Position numbers and translations under genes: made by a program. Source: Nitrosomonadales bacterium (GTDB lineage: Bacteria > Pseudomonadota > Gammaproteobacteria > Burkholderiales > Sulfuricellaceae). From it: 5,009 nt of DNA. Of the stretch, positions 1-5,009 are shown one piece after another. The stretch lies in NCBI GenBank assembly GCA_003104895.1, contig PQAG01000098.1, forward strand, positions 3,543 through 8,551, read 5' to 3'. A model generated the notes under the pieces. The model was not told the origin of the DNA. It worked only from the letters and a program-made list of their open reading frames with translations, and did no database searches. The stretch's first letter is position 1, and every line of letters begins with the position of its first letter.

Positions 1-444
1 ATGCAGATTTACCAGGAAGCTTCCAGCATCCAGGACACCTCCAACGCCGCCGGCGTCATCACCAACAAGCGCTCCATCGAATCCACGGTGCTGGTCGACG
101 ACGGGCAGATCATCGTCCTGGGCGGCCTGATCCAGGACGACGTGCGCGACGGACTGGACAAGGTGCCCGGGCTGGGCGACATCCCCATCCTCGGCAGCCT
201 GTTCAAGTATGAATCGCGCAAGCATGTCAAAACCAACCTCATGGTGTTCCTGCGTCCGCGCGTGCTGCGCAATGCCACCGCCGCGGCCACGCTGACCGGA
301 GACCGCTACGACTATATCCGCAACGAGCAGGCGCACTCGGCCACCGGGCCGCACCTGTTCCTGCCCAACACGCCGCCACCGCTGCTGCCGGAGCTGAAAC
401 CGCAGCCGGCGCCTGCGGAAGCGGCAAAACCCGCCGGGCAATAG
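1..444 (+). CDS. gspD: Type II secretion secretin GspD, C-terminal end (5' truncated)
   Basis: This is the last 147 residues of the outer-membrane secretin, the multimeric channel through which folded T2SS substrates leave the cell. The visible part covers the end of the secretin domain: a TNKRSIESTVLVDDGQ stretch (about residues 21-36), then GGLI (41-44), the family hallmark VPGLGDIP (55-62), LGSLFKY (64-70) and a final LMVFLRPRV beta strand (80-88). After about residue 90 comes a region corresponding to the variable S-domain, ending in a Pro/Ala-rich tail (about 121-147). In some systems the S-domain is where a pilotin binds; I see no recognisable pilotin motif here. Full-length family members are usually over 600 residues, so most of the gene lies upstream. 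The ATG at position 1 falls inside the conserved domain and is almost certainly an internal Met. The TAG stop is 4 nt before gspE. Confidence 0.95.
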   Translation: MQIYQEASSIQDTSNAAGVITNKRSIESTVLVDDGQIIVLGGLIQDDVRDGLDKVPGLGDIPILGSLFKYESRKHVKTNLMVFLRPRVLRNATAAATLTGDRYDYIRNEQAHSATGPHLFLPNTPPPLLPELKPQPAPAEAAKPAGQ

Positions 445-448
445 CCAC

Positions 449-1966
449 ATGACGGCATCCGCCCAGAGCCCCACGGCGCACCCCGACCCGCACTGGGCCC
501 GGCTGCTGCCCTATCACATTGCCAAGAGCCGCGGCATCATCGTGACCCGGCAAAGCGATCACGGCTACGAAGTGGCGGTACGGGAAGGCACATCGCCCCT
601 TAATCTGGCCGAGGCGCGCCGGGTGCTCGGCGCGCCGCTGCAGCCCCGGCTCCTGAGTCCGGCAGAATTCGAGCATTGCCTGGGGGAGGCCTATGCCCGC
701 AGCGACAGCCAGGCCGCGCAGCTCATGGACGATCTATCGCAGGACGTGGATCTGCATCAGCTGGTGCAGGATCTGCCCATCGTTGCCGACCTGCTCGAAA
801 TGGAAGACGACGCGCCGATCATCCGCCTGATCAATGCCGTGCTCACCCAGGCCCTGCGCGAAGGCGCTTCGGACATCCACATCGAAGCCTTCGAAACACG
901 CTCGGTGATCCGCTTCCGCGTCGACGGCATCCTGCGCGACATGCTCGAACCGCAGCGCAGCCTGCACGCCGCAATCGTGTCGCGCATCAAGATCATGGCC
1001 AGCCTCGACATCGCCGAAAAACGCCTGCCACAGGACGGCCGCATCACCCTGCGCATCGGCAGCCGTCCCGTGGACGTGCGCGTTTCCACCCTGCCCTCCG
1101 CCCACGGCGAACGCGTGGTGCTGCGTCTGCTGGACAAGCAGGCGGGGCGCCTGGAACTGGAAAAACTGGGCATGAGCGCCGACACGCTGCAGGAGCTGGA
1201 CCGGCTCATCCACCAGCCGCACGGCATCGTGCTGGTCACCGGCCCGACCGGATCGGGCAAGACCACGACGCTGTACTCCGCGCTTTCCCGCCTCGACACC
1301 CAGCTGCTCAACATCATGACGGTGGAAGACCCGATCGAATACGACCTCGAAGGCATCGCCCAGACCCAGGTCAACCCGCGCATCGAGATGACCTTTGCCC
1401 GGGCGCTGCGCTCCATCCTGCGCCAGGACCCGGACATCGTCATGATCGGCGAGATCCGCGACCTGGAAACAGCGCAAATCGCCGTACAGGCCTCTCTCAC
1501 CGGGCATCTGGTGCTCGCCACCCTGCACACCAACGATGCGCCCAGCGCCGTCACCCGCCTCATCGACATGGGCGTCGAGCCCTATCTGCTGGCTTCGAGC
1601 ATGCTTGGGATCGTGGCCCAGCGCCTGGTCCGCCGCCTGTGCCCGGAATGCCGCAAGCCCTACCTGCCCGGCGCGGGCGAAGCGGAAAAGCTGAAGCTTG
1701 CCGCGCTTCCTGCCGATGCCCGGTTTTACGCAGCACAAGGCTGCCCGGCCTGCAACCACACCGGCTACCAGGGGCGCACCGGCATTTATGAACTGCTGAG
1801 CATAGACGAAACCCTGCGCCACATGATCCATGACGGCAGCACCGAGCAGGCGATGCGCGAATATGCCCAGAGCCACGGCATGGTCAGCCTGCGGCAGGAC
1901 AGCGCGCGTTATGTCGTGAGCGGCGAAAGCACCCTGGAAGAAGTACTCCGGGTAAGCAAGGACTAA
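449..1966 (+). CDS. gspE: Type II secretion assembly ATPase GspE
   Basis: Cytoplasmic hexameric ATPase that powers pseudopilus assembly, working with GspF and, through its N-terminal domain, with GspL. At 505 residues it is normal family length. Order: N-terminal domain (about 15-90), linker, second N-terminal domain (about 110-230), then the RecA-like ATPase core. The Walker A motif GPTGSGKT is at 265-272, the Asp box TVEDPIEY at 291-298, the Walker B region PDIVMIGEIRD at 328-338, and the His box around LTGHLVLATLHTNDA at 350-364. A zinc-binding tetracysteine module (C398, C401, C432, C435) separates GspE-type ATPases from many retraction ATPases. PilB, the type IV pilus paralogue, is the main alternative, but the secretin and pseudopilin neighbours settle it as GspE. 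The ATG follows the gspD stop by 4 nt and has only a weak Shine-Dalgarno, so coupling to gspD translation is likely. No key residue is missing. Confidence 0.97.
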   Translation: MTASAQSPTAHPDPHWARLLPYHIAKSRGIIVTRQSDHGYEVAVREGTSPLNLAEARRVLGAPLQPRLLSPAEFEHCLGEAYARSDSQAAQLMDDLSQDVDLHQLVQDLPIVADLLEMEDDAPIIRLINAVLTQALREGASDIHIEAFETRSVIRFRVDGILRDMLEPQRSLHAAIVSRIKIMASLDIAEKRLPQDGRITLRIGSRPVDVRVSTLPSAHGERVVLRLLDKQAGRLELEKLGMSADTLQELDRLIHQPHGIVLVTGPTGSGKTTTLYSALSRLDTQLLNIMTVEDPIEYDLEGIAQTQVNPRIEMTFARALRSILRQDPDIVMIGEIRDLETAQIAVQASLTGHLVLATLHTNDAPSAVTRLIDMGVEPYLLASSMLGIVAQRLVRRLCPECRKPYLPGAGEAEKLKLAALPADARFYAAQGCPACNHTGYQGRTGIYELLSIDETLRHMIHDGSTEQAMREYAQSHGMVSLRQDSARYVVSGESTLEEVLRVSKD

Positions 1967-1972
1967 GCACCC

Positions 1973-3193
1973 ATGTCCGGTTACAAGTTCGAAGCCCTCG
2001 ACCCGGCAGGCCGCATTCGCAGGGGGGTGCTGGAAGCCGACAATGAACGGCAGGCACGGCAAAATCTGCGTGAGCAGAACATGGTGGCGCTGGAGGTCCA
2101 GGCCATGCTGGAAACCGCGGGCGCTGCGCCGGGCAAACAGAAAACCGGCTGGCGCCGCGGCCTGTCATCGGCCCAGCTTTCCCTGCTCACGCGCCAGCTG
2201 GCGAACCTGATCGGCGCCGGCCTGACCATCGAGGAAACCCTCAACGCCCTCATCGAACAGGCCGAGAACGAGCGCACACGCCACATCCTGGCAGGCATCC
2301 GCGGCCAGGTGCTGGCCGGACAGGCCCTGTCCGGCGCCATGGAAAGTTACCCCCATGTCTTCCCCGCGGTCTATCTTTCCCTGGTGCGGGCCGGAGAGCA
2401 GTCGGGACAGCTCAACATGGTGCTGCAGCGCCTCGCGGATTACATCGAGGAACGCCACGCCATGCGGCAGAAAGTCATCCTCTCCTTCATCTATCCCGCC
2501 GTGATCACACTGGTCGCCGCGCTGGTGGTCGGCGGCCTGCTGACCTATGTCGTGCCGCAGGTGGTGGCGGTATTCCGCGACAGCCACCAGACCCTGCCCT
2601 GGCTGACCCGCGCGCTGATCGGCCTGAGCGATTTCCTGCGTGCCACCGGCATCTACTGGCTGGCCGGACTGGCGCTGGCTGCCTGGGCCGCGCGCCTGGC
2701 ACTGCGCAATGAAACGCTCAGATTCCGCTTTCATCTCTTCCTGCTGCGCATGCCCCTGCTCGGACGCTTCGTGCGCGATTCCAATACCGCACGGCTGGCC
2801 AGCACCCTGGCCATTCTCGCCAACAGCGGCGTCCCCCTGCTGACCGCACTGCAGGCCGGGGCGGGCGTGGTCAGCCACCTTCCGCTGCGGCGCGCGGTCG
2901 AAGACGCGGCGCGCATGGTGCGGGAAGGCGTGTCGCTCAGCCGCGCGCTCGGCCATGGCAAGCTGTTCCCGCCCGCCATGATCCATCTCATCGCCAGCGG
3001 CGAAGCAGGCGGCAAGCTTGGACAGATGCTCGACCAGTCGGCCCGCCAGCAAAGCCAGATGATGCAGCAGCGCCTCGCGGTCCTGACCGGCCTGCTTGAA
3101 CCCCTGCTGATCCTGGCCATGGGCGGCGTGGTGCTGGTGATCGTGCTGGCGATCCTGCTGCCGATTTTTGAAATGAATCAACTAATCAAGTGA
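1973..3193 (+). CDS. gspF: Type II secretion inner-membrane platform protein GspF
   Basis: Polytopic inner-membrane protein at the base of the T2SS that couples GspE to pseudopilin insertion. It has 406 residues, the usual family length. The N-terminus (YKFEALDPAGRIRRG, residues 4-18) is the typical GspF opening. Two cytoplasmic T2SSF repeats lie at about 68-190 and 270-392; both carry the GxxxL/GEAGG-type signature (RAGEQSGQL at 139-147, ASGEAGGKL at 341-349). Hydrophobic segments at about 168-195, 222-243 and 372-398 fit three membrane spans. The ATG is preceded by AAGGA at 1958-1962, 10 nt upstream, inside the end of gspE, and the gap to gspE is 6 nt. The TGA stop (3191-3193) is embedded in the GAGGAG sequence that probably serves as ribosome binding site for gspG. 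PilC of type IV pili is the paralogue; context favours GspF. Confidence 0.96.
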   Translation: MSGYKFEALDPAGRIRRGVLEADNERQARQNLREQNMVALEVQAMLETAGAAPGKQKTGWRRGLSSAQLSLLTRQLANLIGAGLTIEETLNALIEQAENERTRHILAGIRGQVLAGQALSGAMESYPHVFPAVYLSLVRAGEQSGQLNMVLQRLADYIEERHAMRQKVILSFIYPAVITLVAALVVGGLLTYVVPQVVAVFRDSHQTLPWLTRALIGLSDFLRATGIYWLAGLALAAWAARLALRNETLRFRFHLFLLRMPLLGRFVRDSNTARLASTLAILANSGVPLLTALQAGAGVVSHLPLRRAVEDAARMVREGVSLSRALGHGKLFPPAMIHLIASGEAGGKLGQMLDQSARQQSQMMQQRLAVLTGLLEPLLILAMGGVVLVIVLAILLPIFEMNQLIK

Positions 3194-3197
3194 GGAG
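3192..3197 (+). promoter_or_regulatory. Shine-Dalgarno GAGGAG for gspG GTG start
   Basis: GAGGAG overlaps the gspF stop codon and sits 6 nt before the GTG at 3204, a good spacing. It supports the upstream start of gspG over the in-frame GTG at 3258, which has no clear Shine-Dalgarno. A second AGGAG (3214-3218) follows inside the leader but has no start codon at useful spacing. Both GA-rich tracts are complementary to the CTCCTCAC repeats about 100 nt downstream. Confidence 0.55.
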
Positions 3198-3203
3198 ATA
3201 AGA

Positions 3204-3321
3204 GTGAGGAGAGAGGAGTTATTCATAGGTAATTTTCGACGTTGTACTGATCTATCCGTGAAGGGCAATGGAATAGGGAGCGGCTGGCTGCAAGCTTTTG
3301 ACTTTACTCCTCACCCCTCAC
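3204..3321 (+). repeat. Inverted repeat flanking the gspG leader (arms 3204-3219 and 3306-3321)
   Basis: The 16-nt left arm GTGAGGAGAGAGGAGT (3204-3219) matches the reverse complement of the right arm ACTCCTCACCCCTCAC (3306-3321) at 14 of 16 positions, with an 86-nt spacer. The left arm contains the probable gspG start codon and the right arm is the beginning of the heptamer array. In mRNA the arms could pair and bury the start and part of the GA-rich initiation region. The part of the spacer next to the left arm (to about 3250) is clearly AT-rich compared with the surrounding genes. The arrangement resembles a small non-autonomous element with heptamer-rich inverted ends, but no transposase, target duplication or second full copy is visible. 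Confidence 0.5.
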
Positions 3322-3755
3322 TCCTCACCCCTCACCGCCTCACCAGAGGCTTTACCCTGATCGAAATCATGGTGGTGATCGTCATCCTCGGCATCCTTGC
3401 CGCCCTGGTGGTACCCAAGGTCATGAGCCGTCCGGACGAGGCGCGCATCGTCGCCGCCAAACAGGACATCGCCTCGCTCTCGCAGGCATTGAAACTCTAC
3501 AAGCTGGATAACCGCGTCTACCCCAGCACGGACCAGGGCCTGCTGGCACTGACGCAGAAACCCGCGACGGCGCCAATCCCGCCCAACTGGAAAGCCGGCG
3601 GCTACGTCGACCGCCTGCCCAGGGACCCCTGGGGCCATGATTACCAGTACCTCCAGCCCGGCTTGCGCGGCGAAATCGACGTCTTCAGCCTGGGCGCGGA
3701 CGGCGCCCCCGGCGGGGAAGGCAATGATGCCGATATCGGATCATGGATGCTGTGA
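3204..3755 (+). CDS. gspG: Major pseudopilin GspG with a long repeat-bearing leader
   Basis: Main subunit of the periplasmic pseudopilus. The prepilin peptidase site is RG^FTLIE, cleaving after G49; Glu at mature position 5 is present. A hydrophobic helix (about 50-70) follows, then the GspG core with YPSTDQGL (91-98), PPNWKAGGYVDRLPRDPWG and the C-terminal calcium-site region SLGADGAPGGEGNDADIGSW. The mature protein would be 134 residues, normal for the family. The leader is abnormal: 49 residues from GTG 3204, or 31 from GTG 3258, against the short leaders usual in GspG. It contains rare codons for a high-GC genome (AGG AGA, TTA, ATA, CTA) and is then encoded by CTCACCC-type heptamers. No ATG, GTG or TTG in frame exists between 3258 and the cleavage site. 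The gene identity is certain; the start is not. GTG 3204 is preferred for its Shine-Dalgarno. The TGA overlaps the gspH ATG by one base. Confidence 0.93.
   Translation: MRREELFIGNFRRCTDLSVKGNGIGSGWLQAFDFTPHPSLLTPHRLTRGFTLIEIMVVIVILGILAALVVPKVMSRPDEARIVAAKQDIASLSQALKLYKLDNRVYPSTDQGLLALTQKPATAPIPPNWKAGGYVDRLPRDPWGHDYQYLQPGLRGEIDVFSLGADGAPGGEGNDADIGSWML
3294..3344 (+). repeat. CTCACCC-type heptamer array in the gspG leader
   Basis: Four tandem CCTCAC(C/T) heptamers run from 3309 to 3336, and a fifth copy follows after one extra G (3338-3344). The block starts with a GCTTTTGACTTTACT lead-in that also occurs, slightly diverged, in front of the gspJ array. It encodes residues 31-47 of pre-GspG and ends three bases before the Gly codon of the cleavage site. 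The C-rich strand has no stop codon in any frame, whereas its complement carries TGA in every period of three units. Confidence 0.85.
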
Positions 3756-4342
3756 TGGGGCCAGGGGTGTTTAGCGCAAGCCGAACCGGGGGCAGCAGTT
3801 CCACGCCTCACGCCTCACGCCTAACCCCTCACCACCCCACCAGGGGCTTCACCCTGATCGAACTGCTGGTGGTGCTGGTCATCATCGGCATCACGGCCGC
3901 GATGATCGCCATCAACCTCGCGCCTGACCCTCGCCAGGCGCTGGAAACCGAAGCGCAGCGGCTTGCCCTGCTGCTGCAGCAGGCACGCGATGAAGCGATG
4001 ACCAGCGGCACCCGGATTGCCTTCAGTGCGGAAAAGCAGGAATTCCGCTTCTGGCAGAAGCCTGCCAGCTCGGCGGAAAAGGCCGGTGAAACCGCCAGGA
4101 CATGGGAACCCCACGCTGATCAGGAGCTCTACAAGCCGCGCAGTCTGGCGGGCAACATCCGGGTTGAGGAGATGCGCATCAACCAGCAGCCTGTCGACAG
4201 CCATGTGCAAAAGATCGTTTTCACGCCATCCGGCATGACGCTGCCATTCCGCATCACGCTCTCGGATGGGGCGCTGCGCATTGCCATCAGCGGCAATGCC
4301 ATCGGGCAAATCGAAGTGGACAAGGACTCATCCCGCTCATGA
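3755..4342 (+). CDS. gspH: Minor pseudopilin GspH with a long repeat-bearing leader
   Basis: Minor pseudopilin that joins the tip-associated GspH-I-J-K group to the GspG filament. The cleavage site is TRG^FTLIE, with Glu at mature position 5, followed by a hydrophobic helix (LLVVLVIIGITAAMIAI) and a globular domain of GspH type; QRLALLLQQARDEAMTSG is the conserved helical stretch after the membrane segment. The mature protein is 164 residues, normal for GspH. I chose ATG 3755 because it overlaps the gspG stop (TGATG), giving a 31-residue leader and a 195-residue precursor. An in-frame ATG at 3743 would add four residues; neither has a strong Shine-Dalgarno. The leader contains a heptamer array and reads TPHASRLTPH just before the cleavage region, matching GspG and GspJ at the same distance. 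It overlaps gspI by 4 nt. Confidence 0.92.
   Translation: MGPGVFSASRTGGSSSTPHASRLTPHHPTRGFTLIELLVVLVIIGITAAMIAINLAPDPRQALETEAQRLALLLQQARDEAMTSGTRIAFSAEKQEFRFWQKPASSAEKAGETARTWEPHADQELYKPRSLAGNIRVEEMRINQQPVDSHVQKIVFTPSGMTLPFRITLSDGALRIAISGNAIGQIEVDKDSSRS
3802..3829 (+). repeat. CACGCCT-type heptamer array in the gspH leader
   Basis: Three identical CACGCCT units (3802-3822) are followed by a diverged AACCCCT (3823-3829) and then a C/A-rich tail to the cleavage site. The unit differs from the gspG and gspJ heptamer by one base (G for C), so this array is related but has homogenised separately. It encodes TPHASRLTP, in the same frame and the same distance from the cleavage Gly as in GspG and GspJ. 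Confidence 0.82.
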
Positions 4343-4809
4343 GCGCTTCCGCGCCCCCCACACCTGCCCTTACCCGCCGTTGCCTGAGCGCAGCCGAAGG
4401 CAGGAGGGGGACGCAGGCCCGCTGCGCAAACCCCTTAATACGCGGCTTCACCCTGGTCGAAGTGCTGGTGGCGCTCGCCATCCTGGCCATCGCCCTGGCC
4501 GCGGCGGCGCGCGCTTCCGGCATGTCGATTTCCGCCAGCGACCGGCTCAAACAGCGCCTGCTGGCCAGCTGGGCAGCCCAGAATCGCCTCGCGGAGCACA
4601 CGGCGCGGCATGCCTGGCCGGATACCGGCACGCGCTCCGGCGAGGTGGAACAGGGCGGCATCCCCATGCGCTGGGAAGAGACCACCAGCGCCACGCCCAA
4701 CGCCCAGTTCCGGCGCATCGAAATCGTGATTACGCCCGCGGCCGAACCGCAGTACCAGGCCGCCCGTCTGTCCGGCTACCTTGCTGCCCCGCAGGGGGGC
4801 GTCCAATGA
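4339..4809 (+). CDS. gspI: Minor pseudopilin GspI with a long atypical leader
   Basis: Minor pseudopilin; in characterised systems GspI nucleates the GspI-J-K tip complex that starts pseudopilus assembly. The site is IRG^FTLVE (G36/F37), with Glu at mature position 5, then a helix VLVALAILAIALAAAARA and the family stretch around LLASWAAQNRLAE. The mature part is 120 residues, typical for GspI. The ATG overlaps the gspH stop (ATGA), with AAGGA at 4322-4326 rather far upstream. The 36-residue leader is long, contains two Cys (C15, C29) and an Arg-rich part, and shows no homology to the other three leaders. Its DNA carries a palindrome resembling a dispersed repeat. No other ATG, GTG or TTG lies in frame before the cleavage site. 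It ends in a 4-nt ATGA overlap with gspJ. Confidence 0.92.
   Translation: MSASAPPTPALTRRCLSAAEGRRGTQARCANPLIRGFTLVEVLVALAILAIALAAAARASGMSISASDRLKQRLLASWAAQNRLAEHTARHAWPDTGTRSGEVEQGGIPMRWEETTSATPNAQFRRIEIVITPAAEPQYQAARLSGYLAAPQGGVQ
4381..4402 (+). repeat. Small palindromic repeat in the gspI leader
   Basis: TGCCT (4381-4385) and AGGCA (4398-4402) form a 5-bp stem around a 12-nt loop. From memory, the sequence between CCTGAGCGCAG and CGAAGG resembles a short dispersed palindromic repeat common between genes of many proteobacteria; I cannot search for other copies. A near-perfect Shine-Dalgarno AGGAGG (4402-4407) follows directly, but no standard start codon is positioned to use it. Confidence 0.4.
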
Positions 4810-5009
4810 AGTTGGACTCTTCATCGAGGAGAAACGGGCGTAATCGCCTTATCGCCTTTGACTTTTCTGCTCACCCCTCACCCCTCACTCCTCACCGCTT
4901 CAAACAAGGCTTCACCCTGGTCGAACTGCTGGTGGCCCTGACCATCTTCGCCGTCATGTCCATCGCCGCCTACCGCGGCCTGACGACCCTGCTGGACGCG
5001 CGCACGCGC
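4806..5009 (+). CDS. gspJ: Minor pseudopilin GspJ, N-terminal part (3' truncated by window)
   Basis: The first 68 codons of a pseudopilin, running off the window end without a stop. The cleavage site is KQG^FTLVE (G35/F36), with Glu at mature position 5 and the helix LLVALTIFAVMSIAAYRGL. The AAYRGL and following LLDARTR are typical of GspJ, and the position after gspI agrees. The ATG overlaps the gspI stop (ATGA), with AGGGGGG at 4793-4799 at good spacing, so this start is well supported. It implies a 35-residue leader, long for the family. The leader includes a heptamer array, and residues 17-31 match residues 31-45 of the GspG leader at 12 of 15 positions. The only other standard start codon in frame before the cleavage site is a TTG at 4812, also upstream of the array. 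Confidence 0.9.
   Translation, partial: MKLDSSSRRNGRNRLIAFDFSAHPSPLTPHRFKQGFTLVELLVALTIFAVMSIAAYRGLTTLLDARTR
4854..4898 (+). repeat. CTCACCC heptamer array in the gspJ leader
   Basis: Four tandem units, CTCACCC, CTCACCC, CTCACTC and CTCACCG (4870-4897), follow a GCCTTTGACTTTTCT lead-in. The whole 45-nt block aligns without gaps to 3294-3338 in gspG at 40 of 45 positions, and both blocks lie exactly 9 nt before the Gly codon of the cleavage site. CTCCTC at 4888-4893 is complementary to GAGGAG at 4826-4831 earlier in the same leader. Confidence 0.85.

Noticed and set aside
1..3. ATG at position 1 as a gene start
   Set aside because: It lies inside the conserved secretin domain, and the family needs several hundred more residues upstream.
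676..1791. Plus-strand 371-codon frame inside gspE
   Set aside because: Arg/Pro/His-rich translation typical of a shifted frame of a high-GC gene; gspE in the other frame has every expected motif.
734..2062. Long minus-strand open frame (442 codons) opposite gspE and the start of gspF, with similar ones opposite gspF, gspG and gspH
   Set aside because: They mirror the codon structure of high-GC genes on the other strand, have low-complexity His/Gln/Arg-rich translations and no recognisable domain.
3220..3300. Internal promoter for gspG in the AT-rich patch
   Set aside because: I could not find a -35/-10 pair of convincing sequence and spacing; a transcription start map would be needed.
3191..3321. 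Rho-independent terminator between gspF and gspG
   Set aside because: The inverted repeat has an 86-nt loop and no following T tract, and the operon plainly continues.
3309..3344. CRISPR array
   Set aside because: Units are 7 nt with no spacers; this is a short tandem repeat.
3204..3344. Insertion sequence
   Set aside because: Too short, no transposase and no clear target duplication; at most a non-autonomous element, described as a repeat instead.

Overview
The window is an internal slice of a type II secretion system (T2SS, general secretory pathway) operon, entirely on the + strand. The order is gspD (3' end only) - gspE - gspF - gspG - gspH - gspI - gspJ (5' end only). Coding is almost continuous. 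Junctions are a 4-nt gap (D/E), a 6-nt gap (E/F), about 10 nt (F/G), a 1-nt overlap (G/H) and 4-nt ATGA overlaps (H/I and I/J), so one polycistronic, translationally coupled transcript is likely. High GC, GC-ending codons and the protein sequences suggest a proteobacterium, possibly a betaproteobacterium. That assignment is inference; nothing here fixes the genus.

Layout: 1-444 is the C-terminal end of the outer-membrane secretin. 449-1966 is the cytoplasmic assembly ATPase and 1973-3193 the inner-membrane platform protein. 3204-3755 is the major pseudopilin, and 3755-4342, 4339-4809 and 4806-5009 are the minor pseudopilins H, I and J. Together they describe the machine from motor (E) and platform (F) through the pseudopilus (G, capped by H-I-J) to the outer-membrane channel (D). 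gspC, K, L, M and N are not in the window, and gspC does not lie between F and G.

The proteins are conventional; the unusual part is the 5' ends of the pseudopilin genes. Each of G, H, I and J has an apparent prepilin leader of about 31-49 residues instead of the usual short one. In G, H and J this leader carries an array of four or five CTCACCC-type heptamers ending only 9-18 bases before the prepilin-peptidase site (G^FTL[IV]E). There is no ATG, GTG or TTG in frame between the arrays and the cleavage site, so the repeats must be translated if the pseudopilins are made from standard starts. The arrays read in the same frame and at the same distance from the cleavage Gly in all three genes, giving a shared leader motif TPHxSxLTPH (truncated at its start in J). 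G and J also share a 45-nt block at 40/45 identity. The gspI leader instead holds a small palindrome resembling another dispersed bacterial repeat. The gspG translation start lies in an AT-rich, GA-rich patch that is an inverted copy of the heptamers and could pair with them. These leaders are the candidate novelty: repeat elements captured as prepilin signal-peptide extensions, with possible heptamer slippage, RNA structure or gene conversion acting on a secretion operon.
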